A DNA stretch of 64,000 nucleotides from CAYMGQ01 sp964390055 (GTDB lineage: Bacteria > Bacillota > Clostridia > Peptostreptococcales > Natronincolaceae): contig CAYMGQ010000004.1 in assembly GCA_964390055.1 (NCBI GenBank), forward strand, positions 78,956 to 142,955, read 5' to 3'. The first letter of the stretch is position 1, and every line of letters starts with the position of its first letter. The notes below the pieces were generated by a model, which saw nothing but the letters and a program-made list of their open reading frames with translations, made no database searches and had not been told where the DNA came from. A program made the position numbers and the translations under genes. Of the stretch, positions 23,979 to 33,141 are shown piece after piece.

Positions 23979-24089
23979 TTAATTTTTAGGAAAATCTTTA
24001 GTTGACTTGGGAAAGACTATGGTAAATCTAGTTCCTATATCCACCCTACTTAAAACTTCAAAGGTAATATAAGGAAGATTAAAATTGGA
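23979..24089 (-). pseudogene. C-terminal remnant of a histidine kinase
   Basis: On the minus strand, 36 codons ending in TAA at 23979-23981 translate to a tail containing 'ITFEVLSRVDIGTRFTIVFP'. This is the usual last strand pair of HATPase domains ('VeSe.g.GT.FtI.lP'). An in-frame stop at 24090-24092 and the MATE gene close it upstream, and the G1/G2 boxes are gone. I read it as the debris of a lost sensor kinase gene. There is no start codon with a ribosome-binding site. Confidence 0.6.
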
Positions 24090-24107
24090 TTAAAATTTAT
24101 AATTCCT

Positions 24108-25472
24108 CTAGTTACCCTGCTCTTCCATGGTTAAAATTTTACTATTGTAAATTTGTCTTAAAAATACCAGGCTGATAATTAACGATACCACTTCCGCAAT
24201 GGGAAAGGCCCACCATATAAGATTTATATTATTTAAGAAGGATAGGAAAAAGGCTACAGGCAATAGGACAACCAGTTGTCTTAAGGCGGCAGTAATCAAG
24301 CTCAAGCTTCCCCTACCAAAGGATTGGTAAACAGCACTGGAAACTATGGATATTCCCGCAAAAATATAACTTAAACTTATAATACGTAGGGCTGGAATCC
24401 CTATGTTGAACATATCTTCCGAGGCATTGAATAAACGTAGTACCTGCCTAGGGAGAATTTGAACCAAAATCAAGCCCAATATCATTATAAAAAAAGCGTA
24501 CTTTATACTTAGTTTAACAATATTGATAATCCGCTCCCTATACTTAGCCCCATAATTATAAGCTATAATGGGGATCATTCCATTGTTTAGGCCTAATACG
24601 GGCATAAAGACAAAACTCTGTAGTTTGAAGTATATGCCAAATACAGCAATTGCTGTAGAAGAAAATCTATTTAGAATATTATTCATACCAAAGGTAGTAA
24701 TTGATGTAATAGACATCATTAATATAGAGGGAAATCCTACAGCATAAATATCTTTAATAATTTTAGGATTTGGTTTAAGACCCCTTATGCTCAATTTAAT
24801 TTCCTTATTTGTTTTTAAGTTGAAGATAATTGCAAGTATAGCCGCTACACTTTGTCCAATAATTGTTGCTAATGCTGCCCCAGCTATCCCCATCCTGGGG
24901 AATCCTAATAAACCAAAGATTAAAATAGGGTCCAAAATAATATTAATTATAGCCCCAGTCCCTTGGGTAATCATTGTATGCAGGGTTCTCCCTGTTGACT
25001 GCAATAAACGCTCAAATACAATTTGAGCAAACTTTCCTATGGAGCCTATACAAATGATAGATAGATATGAAATACCATAATCTATGATTTGTCCATCACT
25101 AGTTTGGGATAAAAAGAATGTTTTTGAAAAGAATAGGCCAAATATTAGGAATATAAGGTAACTTACTAGTGCTAATAAAACCCCATTGTTGGCAAATTTA
25201 TTGACCCGGTCATAATCCTTCTCACCCAAGGATCTAGAAAGAAAGGCATTCATCCCAACACTAGTCCCCACAGCAACGGCAATCATAAGGTTTTGTATTG
25301 GAAAGGCTATAGAAACCGCGGTTAAGGCATCCTCACTTAACCTGGCCACAAAAATACTATCCACCACATTATAGAGGGCCTGTACAAACATTGAAATCAT
25401 AATAGGTAAAGATACATTTACTAATAGTTTGTTGACGGGCATAACACCCATTTTGTTTTCTTCTGTCCTCAT
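24108..25472 (-). CDS. MATE family efflux transporter
   Basis: The 454-residue protein has twelve membrane helices in two MATE halves; the first begins 'LLVNVSLPIMISMFVQALYNVVDSIFVARL' and the second has 'FGMNNILNRFSSTAIAVFGIYFKLQSF'. MATE carriers export cationic drugs and metabolites with Na+ or H+. I place the start at the third ATG, 25472, since AAAAGGAG lies six bases upstream; the two earlier ATGs include or precede that site. It has no co-directional partner other than the remnant downstream. Confidence 0.93.
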   Translation of the reverse strand: MRTEENKMGVMPVNKLLVNVSLPIMISMFVQALYNVVDSIFVARLSEDALTAVSIAFPIQNLMIAVAVGTSVGMNAFLSRSLGEKDYDRVNKFANNGVLLALVSYLIFLIFGLFFSKTFFLSQTSDGQIIDYGISYLSIICIGSIGKFAQIVFERLLQSTGRTLHTMITQGTGAIINIILDPILIFGLLGFPRMGIAGAALATIIGQSVAAILAIIFNLKTNKEIKLSIRGLKPNPKIIKDIYAVGFPSILMMSITSITTFGMNNILNRFSSTAIAVFGIYFKLQSFVFMPVLGLNNGMIPIIAYNYGAKYRERIINIVKLSIKYAFFIMILGLILVQILPRQVLRLFNASEDMFNIGIPALRIISLSYIFAGISIVSSAVYQSFGRGSLSLITAALRQLVVLLPVAFFLSFLNNINLIWWAFPIAEVVSLIISLVFLRQIYNSKILTMEEQGN

Positions 25473-25607
25473 AAGCATCTCCTTTTTTGTCGACATTTTC
25501 TATGCTATGTAAATAACCATAGTGCAATTCTACCATAAATTCTATTTTATATTAAATATGCCATATACACAATATACCCAATTATAGCTATAAAAAAAGG
25601 ATTGGAA

Positions 25608-25895
25608 TTAATCTACTCTTCTAGTATTAATCCTCCCCCTTATTGCCCAATAGACTAAGCTACCTTTATACCTTCCCCTTCTTGCCATCTTAAAATTACA
25701 ATAGGGACAAGTTAAATGTCCCTTGAAGTCTTGCAAGTTCATCTCTGATTCTATAATTCTTCCTATATGGATTTTAATTAAATTCCCCTTGCCAGCTTTT
25801 TCATACATAGCCACTGGAACTTTACACTTGCCACAGGAAATCTCCAATAGGTGGGTATTCTTAGTCCTTCTGAATAATTGATTCTTATATTTGAT
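25608..25895 (-). CDS. Small zinc-ribbon-like conserved hypothetical protein
   Basis: I do not recognise a named family. The protein has two CxxC pairs, 'SCGKC' and 'CPYC', about 40 residues apart, and a very basic C-terminus, suggesting a zinc ribbon. The frame is open up to a TTG at 25925, but the AGGAGG at 25907-25902 lies inside that extension and is followed six bases later by ATC at 25895, so initiation at AUC is possible; the start is uncertain. The gene follows the frameshifted hypothetical gene, whose stop overlaps the start region. Confidence 0.6.
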   Translation of the reverse strand: MKYKNQLFRRTKNTHLLEISCGKCKVPVAMYEKAGKGNLIKIHIGRIIESEMNLQDFKGHLTCPYCNFKMARRGRYKGSLVYWAIRGRINTRRVD

Positions 25896-25896
25896 A

Positions 25897-26533
25897 CTAG
25901 CCCTCCTCCCTCCTGTCCTTGTCAACTAAGCTTATAGAAACCCCTTCCTTATCTGCCGACCCCACCAGGGCCAGAGCATTTAATAATAAGACAATCAGTT
26001 TGAATAAATCCTTCAGCCTATCTACATCCTTAATTACACCCATAGTCTGGAAATATAGTTCGTAATTCCCCTTGGATAAATTACTATTAAAAAAACCCCT
26101 GTGTGTTTCTAATTTCCAAGGCAAACCTAACCTGGTCGTATAATAGGTCCTTGATTATATCCACCGAAAAAATCTCAATTATTTTATCCTCACTATTGCC
26201 CTTTATTACAAATGTTTGGTCGAATTCATCATCACCCGTTTTAATATGTTTGCCAGCAAAAACCTTGCCCATCTTGCTAAACACATTTTTCTTGTGTACT
26301 TTAAACTCTAAGCCATCAATGGATTTAAAGGGGGCCCTTATCCTAGTATAAGTGGTGCTATGCTTACCCGAGGATTGGCTAAAGGTATCCAGTACTATAG
26401 TCCAATTTTCAAAGGACCCAATTACCCTTTTGGACTTCCACATTCCCCTATCTATATATTCCCCGCCTATGTCATCAGCAAGTACTTGCCAACTCTCATA
26501 ATTTGCTTTAAATAATTTTTTAAAGAATCCCAA
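25897..26533 (-). pseudogene. Conserved hypothetical gene broken by one frameshift
   Basis: The 148-codon frame from 26533 ends at TAA 26087-26089, right after a run of seven Ts (minus strand) at 26095-26089. The next frame continues without a break as 'GFFNSNLSKGNYELYF...GVIKDVDRLKDLFKLIVLLL', which reads as the natural C-terminal half. Removing one T joins both into a single protein of about 210 residues. I know similar proteins only as conserved hypotheticals whose C-terminus has 'ELYFQ..GVIKDvdRLk'. It is either a recent mutation, an assembly homopolymer error, or slippage-dependent expression. Confidence 0.7.
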
Positions 26534-26581
26534 GAGACCACCCCTTTTCTATATAGGAAAACAACAATATTCCAATCTAAA

Positions 26582-27559
26582 TTAGAAACATCTCTTTATT
26601 GCAGCATCCACAATTTTCATAATTAATCCCTCATAGCCTGCCTCCGTAGCCATGGCCGACCTATAAAGGGAGCTTTTCTCCCTCATCAATCCTGGTAGGG
26701 AATTTATCTCCAATACATAGGGTATTCCATTACTTAATATAATATCAACCCTAGAGTAGTCTCGCAACTGTAGGGCCCTATATGCCCTAAGGGCCGTATC
26801 CTCTATAAGTTCCTTTTCCTTAGGACTTAAATCAGCCGGAATATGATATTTTGTGTGGGCCTTGTGATAGGCCTTTATCTCAAAGCTATAGAATTTTAAC
26901 AGGCCTTCAGGCAAAGCAGATAAATCAACCTCCTGGATGGGCAATATTGTTATATCCTCTCCATTACCAATCAAGCCCACAGTAAATTCCCGTCCCTCAA
27001 TATATTCATTTAACATAATGGGGGGATTATAAATTTTCAACTCCTCTTCTACCTTAGCAATTAAATCCCTTTCATTAAAGACCAAGCTATCCTGATGAAT
27101 CCCCCTACTAGAACCCTCATCACTTGGTTTAATAATTATTGGATATTGCAGGTCTAAATTTTCTATATCTCCCAAACTATTAATGGCCTTAAATTTAGGG
27201 GTTGGTATGCCCCTGTTTTTGAATACTGTAGAGGCGAAAATTTTATTTATAGCTAAGGCATGTCCCAGGATTGATGCCCCAGTATATGGGATTCCAGCAA
27301 ACTCTAGCATGGCAGGGAATTGGGCCAACTTGCTAAATCCCTGAATACCATTACAAATATTAAAAACTAAATCAACTTTTTCAGACTTTAATCTCTCTAT
27401 TATATCATCATCTGCCACTAAAGATATGCAATCATATTTTTTGCTCAATATCTTTTTAATTGCCTTTACTGTTTCATTTTTTTGATTATCTTCCTGTTTT
27501 GCTTCCTCCAAGGGAATAAACTTCTCCCTAGATTTATCTGTAACAATTGCTATTTTCAA
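26582..27559 (-). CDS. D-alanine-D-alanine-ligase-like ATP-grasp enzyme
   Basis: The 325-residue protein has an N-terminal Rossmann-like region with 'LVFNICNG', the segment 'PAMLEFAGIPYTGASILGHALAINK', an ATP-grasp lid with 'YPIIIKPSDEGSSRGI', and the C-terminal Mg-binding 'RVDIILSNGIPYVLEINSLPGL'. These mark the Ddl family. However, the N-terminal 'HGxxGEDG' of true Ddl enzymes is replaced by 'CNGIQGFS', as in the 'FNIxEG' subgroup, so the amino-acid pair joined may not be D-Ala-D-Ala. It is monocistronic. Confidence 0.82.
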   Translation of the reverse strand: MKIAIVTDKSREKFIPLEEAKQEDNQKNETVKAIKKILSKKYDCISLVADDDIIERLKSEKVDLVFNICNGIQGFSKLAQFPAMLEFAGIPYTGASILGHALAINKIFASTVFKNRGIPTPKFKAINSLGDIENLDLQYPIIIKPSDEGSSRGIHQDSLVFNERDLIAKVEEELKIYNPPIMLNEYIEGREFTVGLIGNGEDITILPIQEVDLSALPEGLLKFYSFEIKAYHKAHTKYHIPADLSPKEKELIEDTALRAYRALQLRDYSRVDIILSNGIPYVLEINSLPGLMREKSSLYRSAMATEAGYEGLIMKIVDAAIKRCF

Positions 27560-27837
27560 TAATGTACCTCCTAAATGTTATTTGGCCAAACTGCCTTAGT
27601 TTATAATATTATTTGTCCTTCAATTAATAATAAATACATATAATTTAAGTCTGTTATTGTAAATCCCACTAGCACCCCAGTCCCTACATTTTATCAGTTA
27701 ATTGGCAAGATAAAAAGTCCAAATCCCTTCAAAATTGCCAATAAAATATCCCTTATTTATCCCAGTTTAGGAAACTAAGCCATACTAGGTATAATGAGGG
27801 ATATCCTTATCTGCCTCCATGGGTCAAAATTTATTTC

Positions 27838-28149
27838 TTATTTAAATTTTACCCCTGTCCCATAAACCATTACTTCTGCAGCTCCCCCCATAATAGCGGC
27901 AGATGAATATCTGATACCTACAATGGCATCTGCCCCCATTTCCTCTGCCTCCTTTACCATTCTCGCTGTTGCTAGGTCTCTTGCATCATCCATCATTTGA
28001 GTATATGCCTTGAGTTCACCGCCGATCAAATGCTTTAAACCCTGACCTATATCCTTGCCTAAATGTTTGGTTTGAATGGTGCTGCCTCTAACTAGGCCAA
28101 GCATTTCTAAATCTTTACCTCCAATGTAATCAGAAGTTACTAATATCAT
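27838..28149 (-). CDS. YbjQ family (UPF0145) protein
   Basis: The 103 residues cover the whole YbjQ domain: 'ILVTSDYIGGKDLEMLGLVRGSTIQ' at the start, 'MMDDARDLATARMVKEAEEMGADAIVGIRYSS' in the middle and 'AEVMVYGTGVKF' at the end. Members form pentameric rings. A heavy-metal-binding role has been proposed but is not established. It is a single gene with no obvious partner. Confidence 0.93.
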   Translation of the reverse strand: MILVTSDYIGGKDLEMLGLVRGSTIQTKHLGKDIGQGLKHLIGGELKAYTQMMDDARDLATARMVKEAEEMGADAIVGIRYSSAAIMGGAAEVMVYGTGVKFK

Positions 28150-28365
28150 GCCACTACCCCCCCTTCGATTATTTTTATAGGAAGCTCCTTGCCATGTATA
28201 TTATAGGCCCGTATTTTATTGCATATGTGTGAAATTTGTTACCCTTGGACATTTTAAGTGACTCTTCCCTTATTATATTTTACATCAAAAATCAATCTTA
28301 TCCAAGTCTAGTCTTGGCTATATCTTTTATATAAGACCTGGTAAATTTAAAACTTGTCAACTATG

Positions 28366-28384
28366 CATACTAGATATAAGTATG
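28366..28384 (+). promoter_or_regulatory. Inverted repeat upstream of the second MATE gene
   Basis: CATACT (28366-28371) and AGTATG (28379-28384) form a 6-bp inverted repeat just after a TTGTCA (28354-28359) that could be a -35. No clear -10 at ideal spacing is visible. It may be an operator for the exporter. Confidence 0.35.
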
Positions 28385-28444
28385 TTATCATTTATTATGA
28401 ATCAAAGGTTTTCAACTATTGCGTGGACCTGAAGGAGGAGACAA

Positions 28445-29812
28445 TTGGAGGAAATTAATAATTTAAGTTATTATCGTAAAAGGGCAATAAAACTAACAAT
28501 ACCAGTGTTTTTGGAATTACTTATAAGTAGTCTTTTTGGCATGGTGGATATGATGATGGTTGGCAATAGTGGACCAACTTATATTACCACTCCCTCTATT
28601 GCAGCCGTTGGTATAACAAATCAAATGATGTTTATAGGTATTGCTATAGCCCAGGCCATAAGTGCTGGAGGGACAGCAATGATTTCTAGGTATTGTGGGG
28701 CTGGGGAAGAGGGGAAAGTCCCTAATGTAATCAAACATTTAATTGTTCTTATAATATTCCTGCTGATAATTCCCTTTGTTACTATTAATCAATTAGTCCC
28801 TAGAAATATAATGCAGTTTATTGGTGCACAACAAGACACCATTGATATAGGCATCAATTATTTTAGGGTAGTATTATTTGGTTTTATCTTCCAGTCCTTT
28901 AACCTTTCAATATTTGCGTCCATTAGGGGGGCTGGAGATACTAGGACCCCTATGTTGATAAATATTTTTATTAATCTATTGAATGTTATTGGTAATTATA
29001 TTTTAATCTTTGGGAAATTTGGTCTGCCTGCCCTTGGGGTTACTGGGGCTGGTATATCCACATCCCTATCCCATGTTTTTGCATCTATTATATTATTTAT
29101 AATGTTGCTAAATAAATCCCATACAGTCAGGCTAGACCTGGCCAAGGGTTTTAAATTTGACAAACCTATCTTGCACAACCTACTTAAAATAGGAGGACCC
29201 GCTGCTATAGAGCAGGTAGGCTTTAGGTTTGGGGTTATCTTATTTATTAAAATAATATCTAGCCTTGGGACTACAGTATATGCAACCCATCAAATTGCAG
29301 CCAACATCCTAAGCCTGTCCTTTTCACCCGGTCAGTCCTTTGGTATAGCTGCAGCAACCCTAGTGGGTATGTCCCTGGGACAAAAAAGACTAGATAGGGC
29401 AGAAAAATTTATCAAGACAATCAATGGCCTGGCCTTGATTACCTCTGTCTTTTTTGGCCTGATCTTTTACTTTTTTGGTGCTTTTCTCACTTCCCTATAT
29501 ACTGAGGACCCTATGATTATTGAACAATCAGTAAATGTTATGAAAATCATAGCTATTATACAGCCCTTCCAGGCTTCCTCCTTTGCTATCTCTGGAGGCC
29601 TTAGGGGTGCAGGAGATACCGTTTCTACCCTGATTGTAACCATAATAGGAGTTATCTTTATCCGGATAAGTACGGCCTATCTACTGATTAATATTTTTAA
29701 GATGGGTTTAGTGGGAGCCTGGCTGGCCATGTTGTTAGACCAGCTAACTAGATGGGTTGGCATGGTCCTTAGATATAGGACCGGTAAGTGGAAGGAAATT
29801 AAACTTAGATAG
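28445..29812 (+). CDS. MATE family efflux transporter
   Basis: The 455-residue carrier has twelve helices and the MATE pattern 'LLISSLFGMVDMMMVGNSG' near the N-terminus and 'FASIRGAGDTRTPMLINIFINLLNVIGNYILIFG' in the first half, repeated as 'FAISGGLRGAGDTVSTLIVT' in the second. It is distinct in sequence from the MATE at 24108-25472. The start is TTG at 28445, with AGGAGG just upstream. It ends 8 bases from the convergent ABC permease gene. Confidence 0.93.
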   Translation: MEEINNLSYYRKRAIKLTIPVFLELLISSLFGMVDMMMVGNSGPTYITTPSIAAVGITNQMMFIGIAIAQAISAGGTAMISRYCGAGEEGKVPNVIKHLIVLIIFLLIIPFVTINQLVPRNIMQFIGAQQDTIDIGINYFRVVLFGFIFQSFNLSIFASIRGAGDTRTPMLINIFINLLNVIGNYILIFGKFGLPALGVTGAGISTSLSHVFASIILFIMLLNKSHTVRLDLAKGFKFDKPILHNLLKIGGPAAIEQVGFRFGVILFIKIISSLGTTVYATHQIAANILSLSFSPGQSFGIAAATLVGMSLGQKRLDRAEKFIKTINGLALITSVFFGLIFYFFGAFLTSLYTEDPMIIEQSVNVMKIIAIIQPFQASSFAISGGLRGAGDTVSTLIVTIIGVIFIRISTAYLLINIFKMGLVGAWLAMLLDQLTRWVGMVLRYRTGKWKEIKLR

Positions 29813-29820
29813 GGCCTGCT

Positions 29821-30951
29821 TTACCCAAGCCCTTCTTTTACCCTAGCAAGGTATAGACCCGTGGCAAGGAAGGCCACTCCGAATAAAAATTGCATAAAGA
29901 TTTCATATTTTATATCAAATAATCCTATTGCCTGCATATTATTTACCCTAACAAAATAATATAAGGGAAAAAATCTAGCTAGGGCTAGGACCTTAGGGCT
30001 CAAAAATTCCTGGCCTACCATTACACCCGATATAAAGGAAGTACCCAATGACAATACCGTAGATATACCATTTATGACAAACCTATCCCTAGTAATATTA
30101 TTTATTAAAAAGGTAAGACATAGGATTGAAAAGGAAAACACAAGCATATTAGTAAGATAAATAGCAAGATTTATCTCCCCAATATCCTTCCCCCCTAAAA
30201 TAAGGCCCCCCAAAATAAAGGTAAAGCTTATCATACTAGCCAGGGATAATTGACCCAAATATATTTCCCTATTGTAGTGGAAAAGTCTTTTATAAGCAAT
30301 TTTCCGCCTATTATCCACATTTTCGTCAGTAAACTCCGCCATTACCAAACCCATCACCGCTATATATACAGCTATAATAATATATCCAGTAAAATTTGAA
30401 TAATAGCTAAACCACTGGCTAATAGCAGAATTTTCTAGCCCTGTTTCCCCCTCTACTAGGTCAACCCTTACCCTTTGCCTTAGGGCCTCCTCAGTATCAT
30501 ATATATTAAAACTCCCATCCTCATAGCTGGCATTAAGAAATTTGAAATACTTATTTAACTGGCTCTGGATATATAGGGATTCCATCTTCCTCTTATCCCT
30601 ATAGACCTCCACCGCCTTTTCCCCCTTAATAATCCTATTCTCAAAATCCTCAGCTATTATTATAACGGCATCCACCACCTGTAGGAAGACCTGGTCCCTT
30701 ATATCATCTATGTCCCAACTTACCTCTACTATATTATGCCTATCTGATAAATAGCCCCTTAAACTCTCTGATACTTGGCTATTACTATTGTCAACTATGC
30801 CAATATCTAGTTTAACCTCCATAAAATTTTCTTCCTCCACTGTGGTCCCCCAAGTAGATATAATAGCAAAAATAAAAAATATTATGGTGTAGGTTAGGAT
30901 TACCCCCTTATTTCTAAGGGCTATTTTAATAAAATACCTATAGACTGTCAT
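29821..30951 (-). CDS. ABC-2 type exporter permease
   Basis: The 376-residue protein has an N-terminal helix, a large external domain (about 45-195) and five to six C-terminal helices, the ABC-2 (type V) exporter layout shared by YhaP/NatB/LinearmycinABC-type permeases. It overlaps the other permease gene by 14 bases and is the third gene of an ATPase-permease-permease operon. The two permeases probably form a heterodimer exporting a membrane-active compound or drug. The divergent NarL-type two-component system probably controls it. Confidence 0.88.
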   Translation of the reverse strand: MTVYRYFIKIALRNKGVILTYTIIFFIFAIISTWGTTVEEENFMEVKLDIGIVDNSNSQVSESLRGYLSDRHNIVEVSWDIDDIRDQVFLQVVDAVIIIAEDFENRIIKGEKAVEVYRDKRKMESLYIQSQLNKYFKFLNASYEDGSFNIYDTEEALRQRVRVDLVEGETGLENSAISQWFSYYSNFTGYIIIAVYIAVMGLVMAEFTDENVDNRRKIAYKRLFHYNREIYLGQLSLASMISFTFILGGLILGGKDIGEINLAIYLTNMLVFSFSILCLTFLINNITRDRFVINGISTVLSLGTSFISGVMVGQEFLSPKVLALARFFPLYYFVRVNNMQAIGLFDIKYEIFMQFLFGVAFLATGLYLARVKEGLG

Positions 30952-32002
30952 AATTTCGCCTCCTTAAAAGGATTAGAGATATAAATACTAATAAGACTGA
31001 ATAAAGGGATAAGACCACAGCCCCCTCCATGGCCATTTTTGTACTTCCTATTTGATTAATCCTGTATAAGTTATTAGTGATTATTCCTATGGGATTAAGG
31101 GCCCTCAACAGGGGAAGCTTGTCATCTAAAAAGATTTTTACCTGATAGCCCATCATACCGGAGAAAAAGGACAGGGCCAGACTACAGGCTATTGCCATCA
31201 AGATTTTTGTATTATGATTCTTTTTGTTGGAGACACCAATAAATAGACCCAGGGAAATGCCAAATAAATTACCCAGCAGGATAAAAATACTGGAATATTT
31301 AAATTCCCTGAACAATTCAATTTTTAATATATACCTTAAGAATAATAATAAGATGCCATTAGACAAGAGGTTTAGGGTCAGGGCAACTATTACACCAGCC
31401 AATAAGAATTGGGACCTTTTCAAGGGGCTAATATTAATCCTGGCCCCTACAGAGGATAGGTTGGCCTGGATAAAATTAACCGCCATTATACCTGCAAAGA
31501 CCCCGTAGGTCGAAACCATTGCAATTAGTGAGTAAAAACTAAGCATGATACCATTAGCCCTCTGGTCTCTTTCCATTACATAATCCACATCAAAATCAAA
31601 GTTTTCAAAGGGCCTATTAAAGGCCTGCATTTGTTTTACCTCTTCTATAATTTTCTTAACTATAGTCTGCTTAATACCAGATTTGTTTACCAGCAAGTTT
31701 AAATCCCTATCAAGAAAGGCATCTATTTCATCCTTGAGCAAACTATCCATGGCCTGGTCCCTTGAAAATTCATAAATCTTTATCCTTTGAATCTGGTCCA
31801 AAATATATATTATTCTGTTTCCTTCCTCCACACCCATGGTGATATCACCCAAACCCTTTATTTCATAATTTATCAGGCCACTAAAGGCCATATAAAAGAA
31901 AAGAGAAAGGATTAGGGGGTATAATAGGTTCCAAAAAGAAAAGGAATAGTTGCGGAATAGGTTTTTCCCCTGGTATAGGCAATTTCTAATTAAGTTTTTC
32001 AT
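30938..32002 (-). CDS. ABC-2 type exporter permease
   Basis: The 354-residue permease has one N-terminal helix ('YSFSFWNLLYPLILSLFFYMAFSG'), an external loop region of about 130 residues and five or more C-terminal helices, with 'YGVFAGIMAVNFIQANLSSVGARINISPLKRSQF' matching the ABC2_membrane pattern. It follows the ATPase by one base and overlaps the second permease, so the three proteins are produced together. Confidence 0.88.
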   Translation of the reverse strand: MKNLIRNCLYQGKNLFRNYSFSFWNLLYPLILSLFFYMAFSGLINYEIKGLGDITMGVEEGNRIIYILDQIQRIKIYEFSRDQAMDSLLKDEIDAFLDRDLNLLVNKSGIKQTIVKKIIEEVKQMQAFNRPFENFDFDVDYVMERDQRANGIMLSFYSLIAMVSTYGVFAGIMAVNFIQANLSSVGARINISPLKRSQFLLAGVIVALTLNLLSNGILLLFLRYILKIELFREFKYSSIFILLGNLFGISLGLFIGVSNKKNHNTKILMAIACSLALSFFSGMMGYQVKIFLDDKLPLLRALNPIGIITNNLYRINQIGSTKMAMEGAVVLSLYSVLLVFISLILLRRRNYDSL

Positions 32003-32003
32003 A

Positions 32004-32936
32004 TCAATCCCTAAGCTCCTTTCCCGTTAATTCTAAAAATACATCATTTAAGCTAGGTAGCTGGCTATGTAAATTTGTATAGGTTAAATTATTTTCTTCG
32101 ATAAACTCCAGAAGATTGGCCAGATTATTAGAAGCATTTTCAAATTTAATAGTATATTTTTCCCCCTCCCCCTCTATATCAATCAAATGGGGTAAGCCTT
32201 TCAATTTCATTATTATTTGCTCATCCATTTCAGGAAAGACAAGGGTTATTTTCTCTGATGTAGTAATCATGGACAGGAGTTGGTCCTTGCTACCGGCAAC
32301 TAGGTTTTTCCCCTTATCCATTATAATGATCCTTTCACATAGGATTTCCGCCTCCTCCAAGTAGTGGGTTGTGTAAATGATGCTAGACCCCTCCCTATTG
32401 AGTTCCTTAATCCCATTTAAAATGAAATTCCTACTTTGGGCATCAACTGCAACAGTAGGCTCATCTAGAAATATTAACCTGGGCTTGTGGGCTATGCCAC
32501 AAGCTATATTAAGCCTTCTTTTTAGGCCGCCGCTTAATTTTTTAGGATAAAAATCGCTATAGTCCTCCAAACCCACAAACTCTATGGCCTCCCTCACATA
32601 CTTTTTCCTAGTACTTTTATCCCCAATGTATAGGCCACAAAAATAGTCTATATTTTCCCTGACCTTTAAATTTGCAAATACTGAAAGTTCTTGAGGTACC
32701 AAGCCTATTTGCCTCTTAATATCATAGGCGTTGGGACTTATCCTTTGGCCGAAGATCTCTATTTCCCCCTTATCAAAATTCAACAAGGATAGCATGCAGT
32801 TTATGGCCGTAGTTTTACCACAAGCATTTGGGCCCAAGAGACCTAGTATCTCCCCCTCCTTAAGCTCCAAATTAAAATGATCCAATGCGATTAATTCCCT
32901 GTATCGTTTTACCAAATTCTTTACCTTGACTACCAT
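32004..32936 (-). CDS. ABC transporter ATP-binding protein (drug/lantibiotic exporter type)
   Basis: The 310-residue ATPase has Walker A 'GPNACGKTT', Q-loop 'GLVPQEL', signature 'KLSGGLKRRLNIA', Walker B 'LIFLDEPTVAVD' and switch histidine in 'YTTHYLEEAE', plus a C-terminal regulatory tail. This is the CcmA/NatA/DrrA-like subgroup that drives ABC-2 permeases. It is the first gene of the exporter operon and is divergent from the sensor kinase gene. A GGGGTGGT site precedes the ATG. Confidence 0.95.
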   Translation of the reverse strand: MVVKVKNLVKRYRELIALDHFNLELKEGEILGLLGPNACGKTTAINCMLSLLNFDKGEIEIFGQRISPNAYDIKRQIGLVPQELSVFANLKVRENIDYFCGLYIGDKSTRKKYVREAIEFVGLEDYSDFYPKKLSGGLKRRLNIACGIAHKPRLIFLDEPTVAVDAQSRNFILNGIKELNREGSSIIYTTHYLEEAEILCERIIIMDKGKNLVAGSKDQLLSMITTSEKITLVFPEMDEQIIMKLKGLPHLIDIEGEGEKYTIKFENASNNLANLLEFIEENNLTYTNLHSQLPSLNDVFLELTGKELRD

Positions 32937-32987
32937 TTATACCACCCCATCTTTTTCCTCCTACTTACAAAACTACCTTTGTTTAAC

Positions 32988-33089
32988 ATTATATAGGCTT
33001 AAGTAAGGCAATTGTAGTGAAGAAAGTTACCATCTTCCATGACATTTGTCATAAGCTAAATTGTATTCCTTTACAAATATCGGTATAAT
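32988..33089. promoter_or_regulatory. Divergent promoters and shared operator of ABC exporter and two-component system
   Basis: On the plus strand TTGTAT (33061-33066) and TATAAT (33084-33089) are 17 bases apart, giving a start near 33096 for the kinase gene. On the minus strand a TATAAT (32993-32988) with a poor -35 serves the ABC operon. Between them the inverted repeat ATGACA-TT-TGTCAT (33039-33052) lies at about -50.5 and -64.5 from the two predicted starts. It is a good candidate site for the NarL-type regulator. Confidence 0.7.
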
Positions 33090-33141
33090 TGGAGTAAAAT
33101 AGTCTTAATATTCTATTTTTCTTTTTCGGGGGGCCAATATT

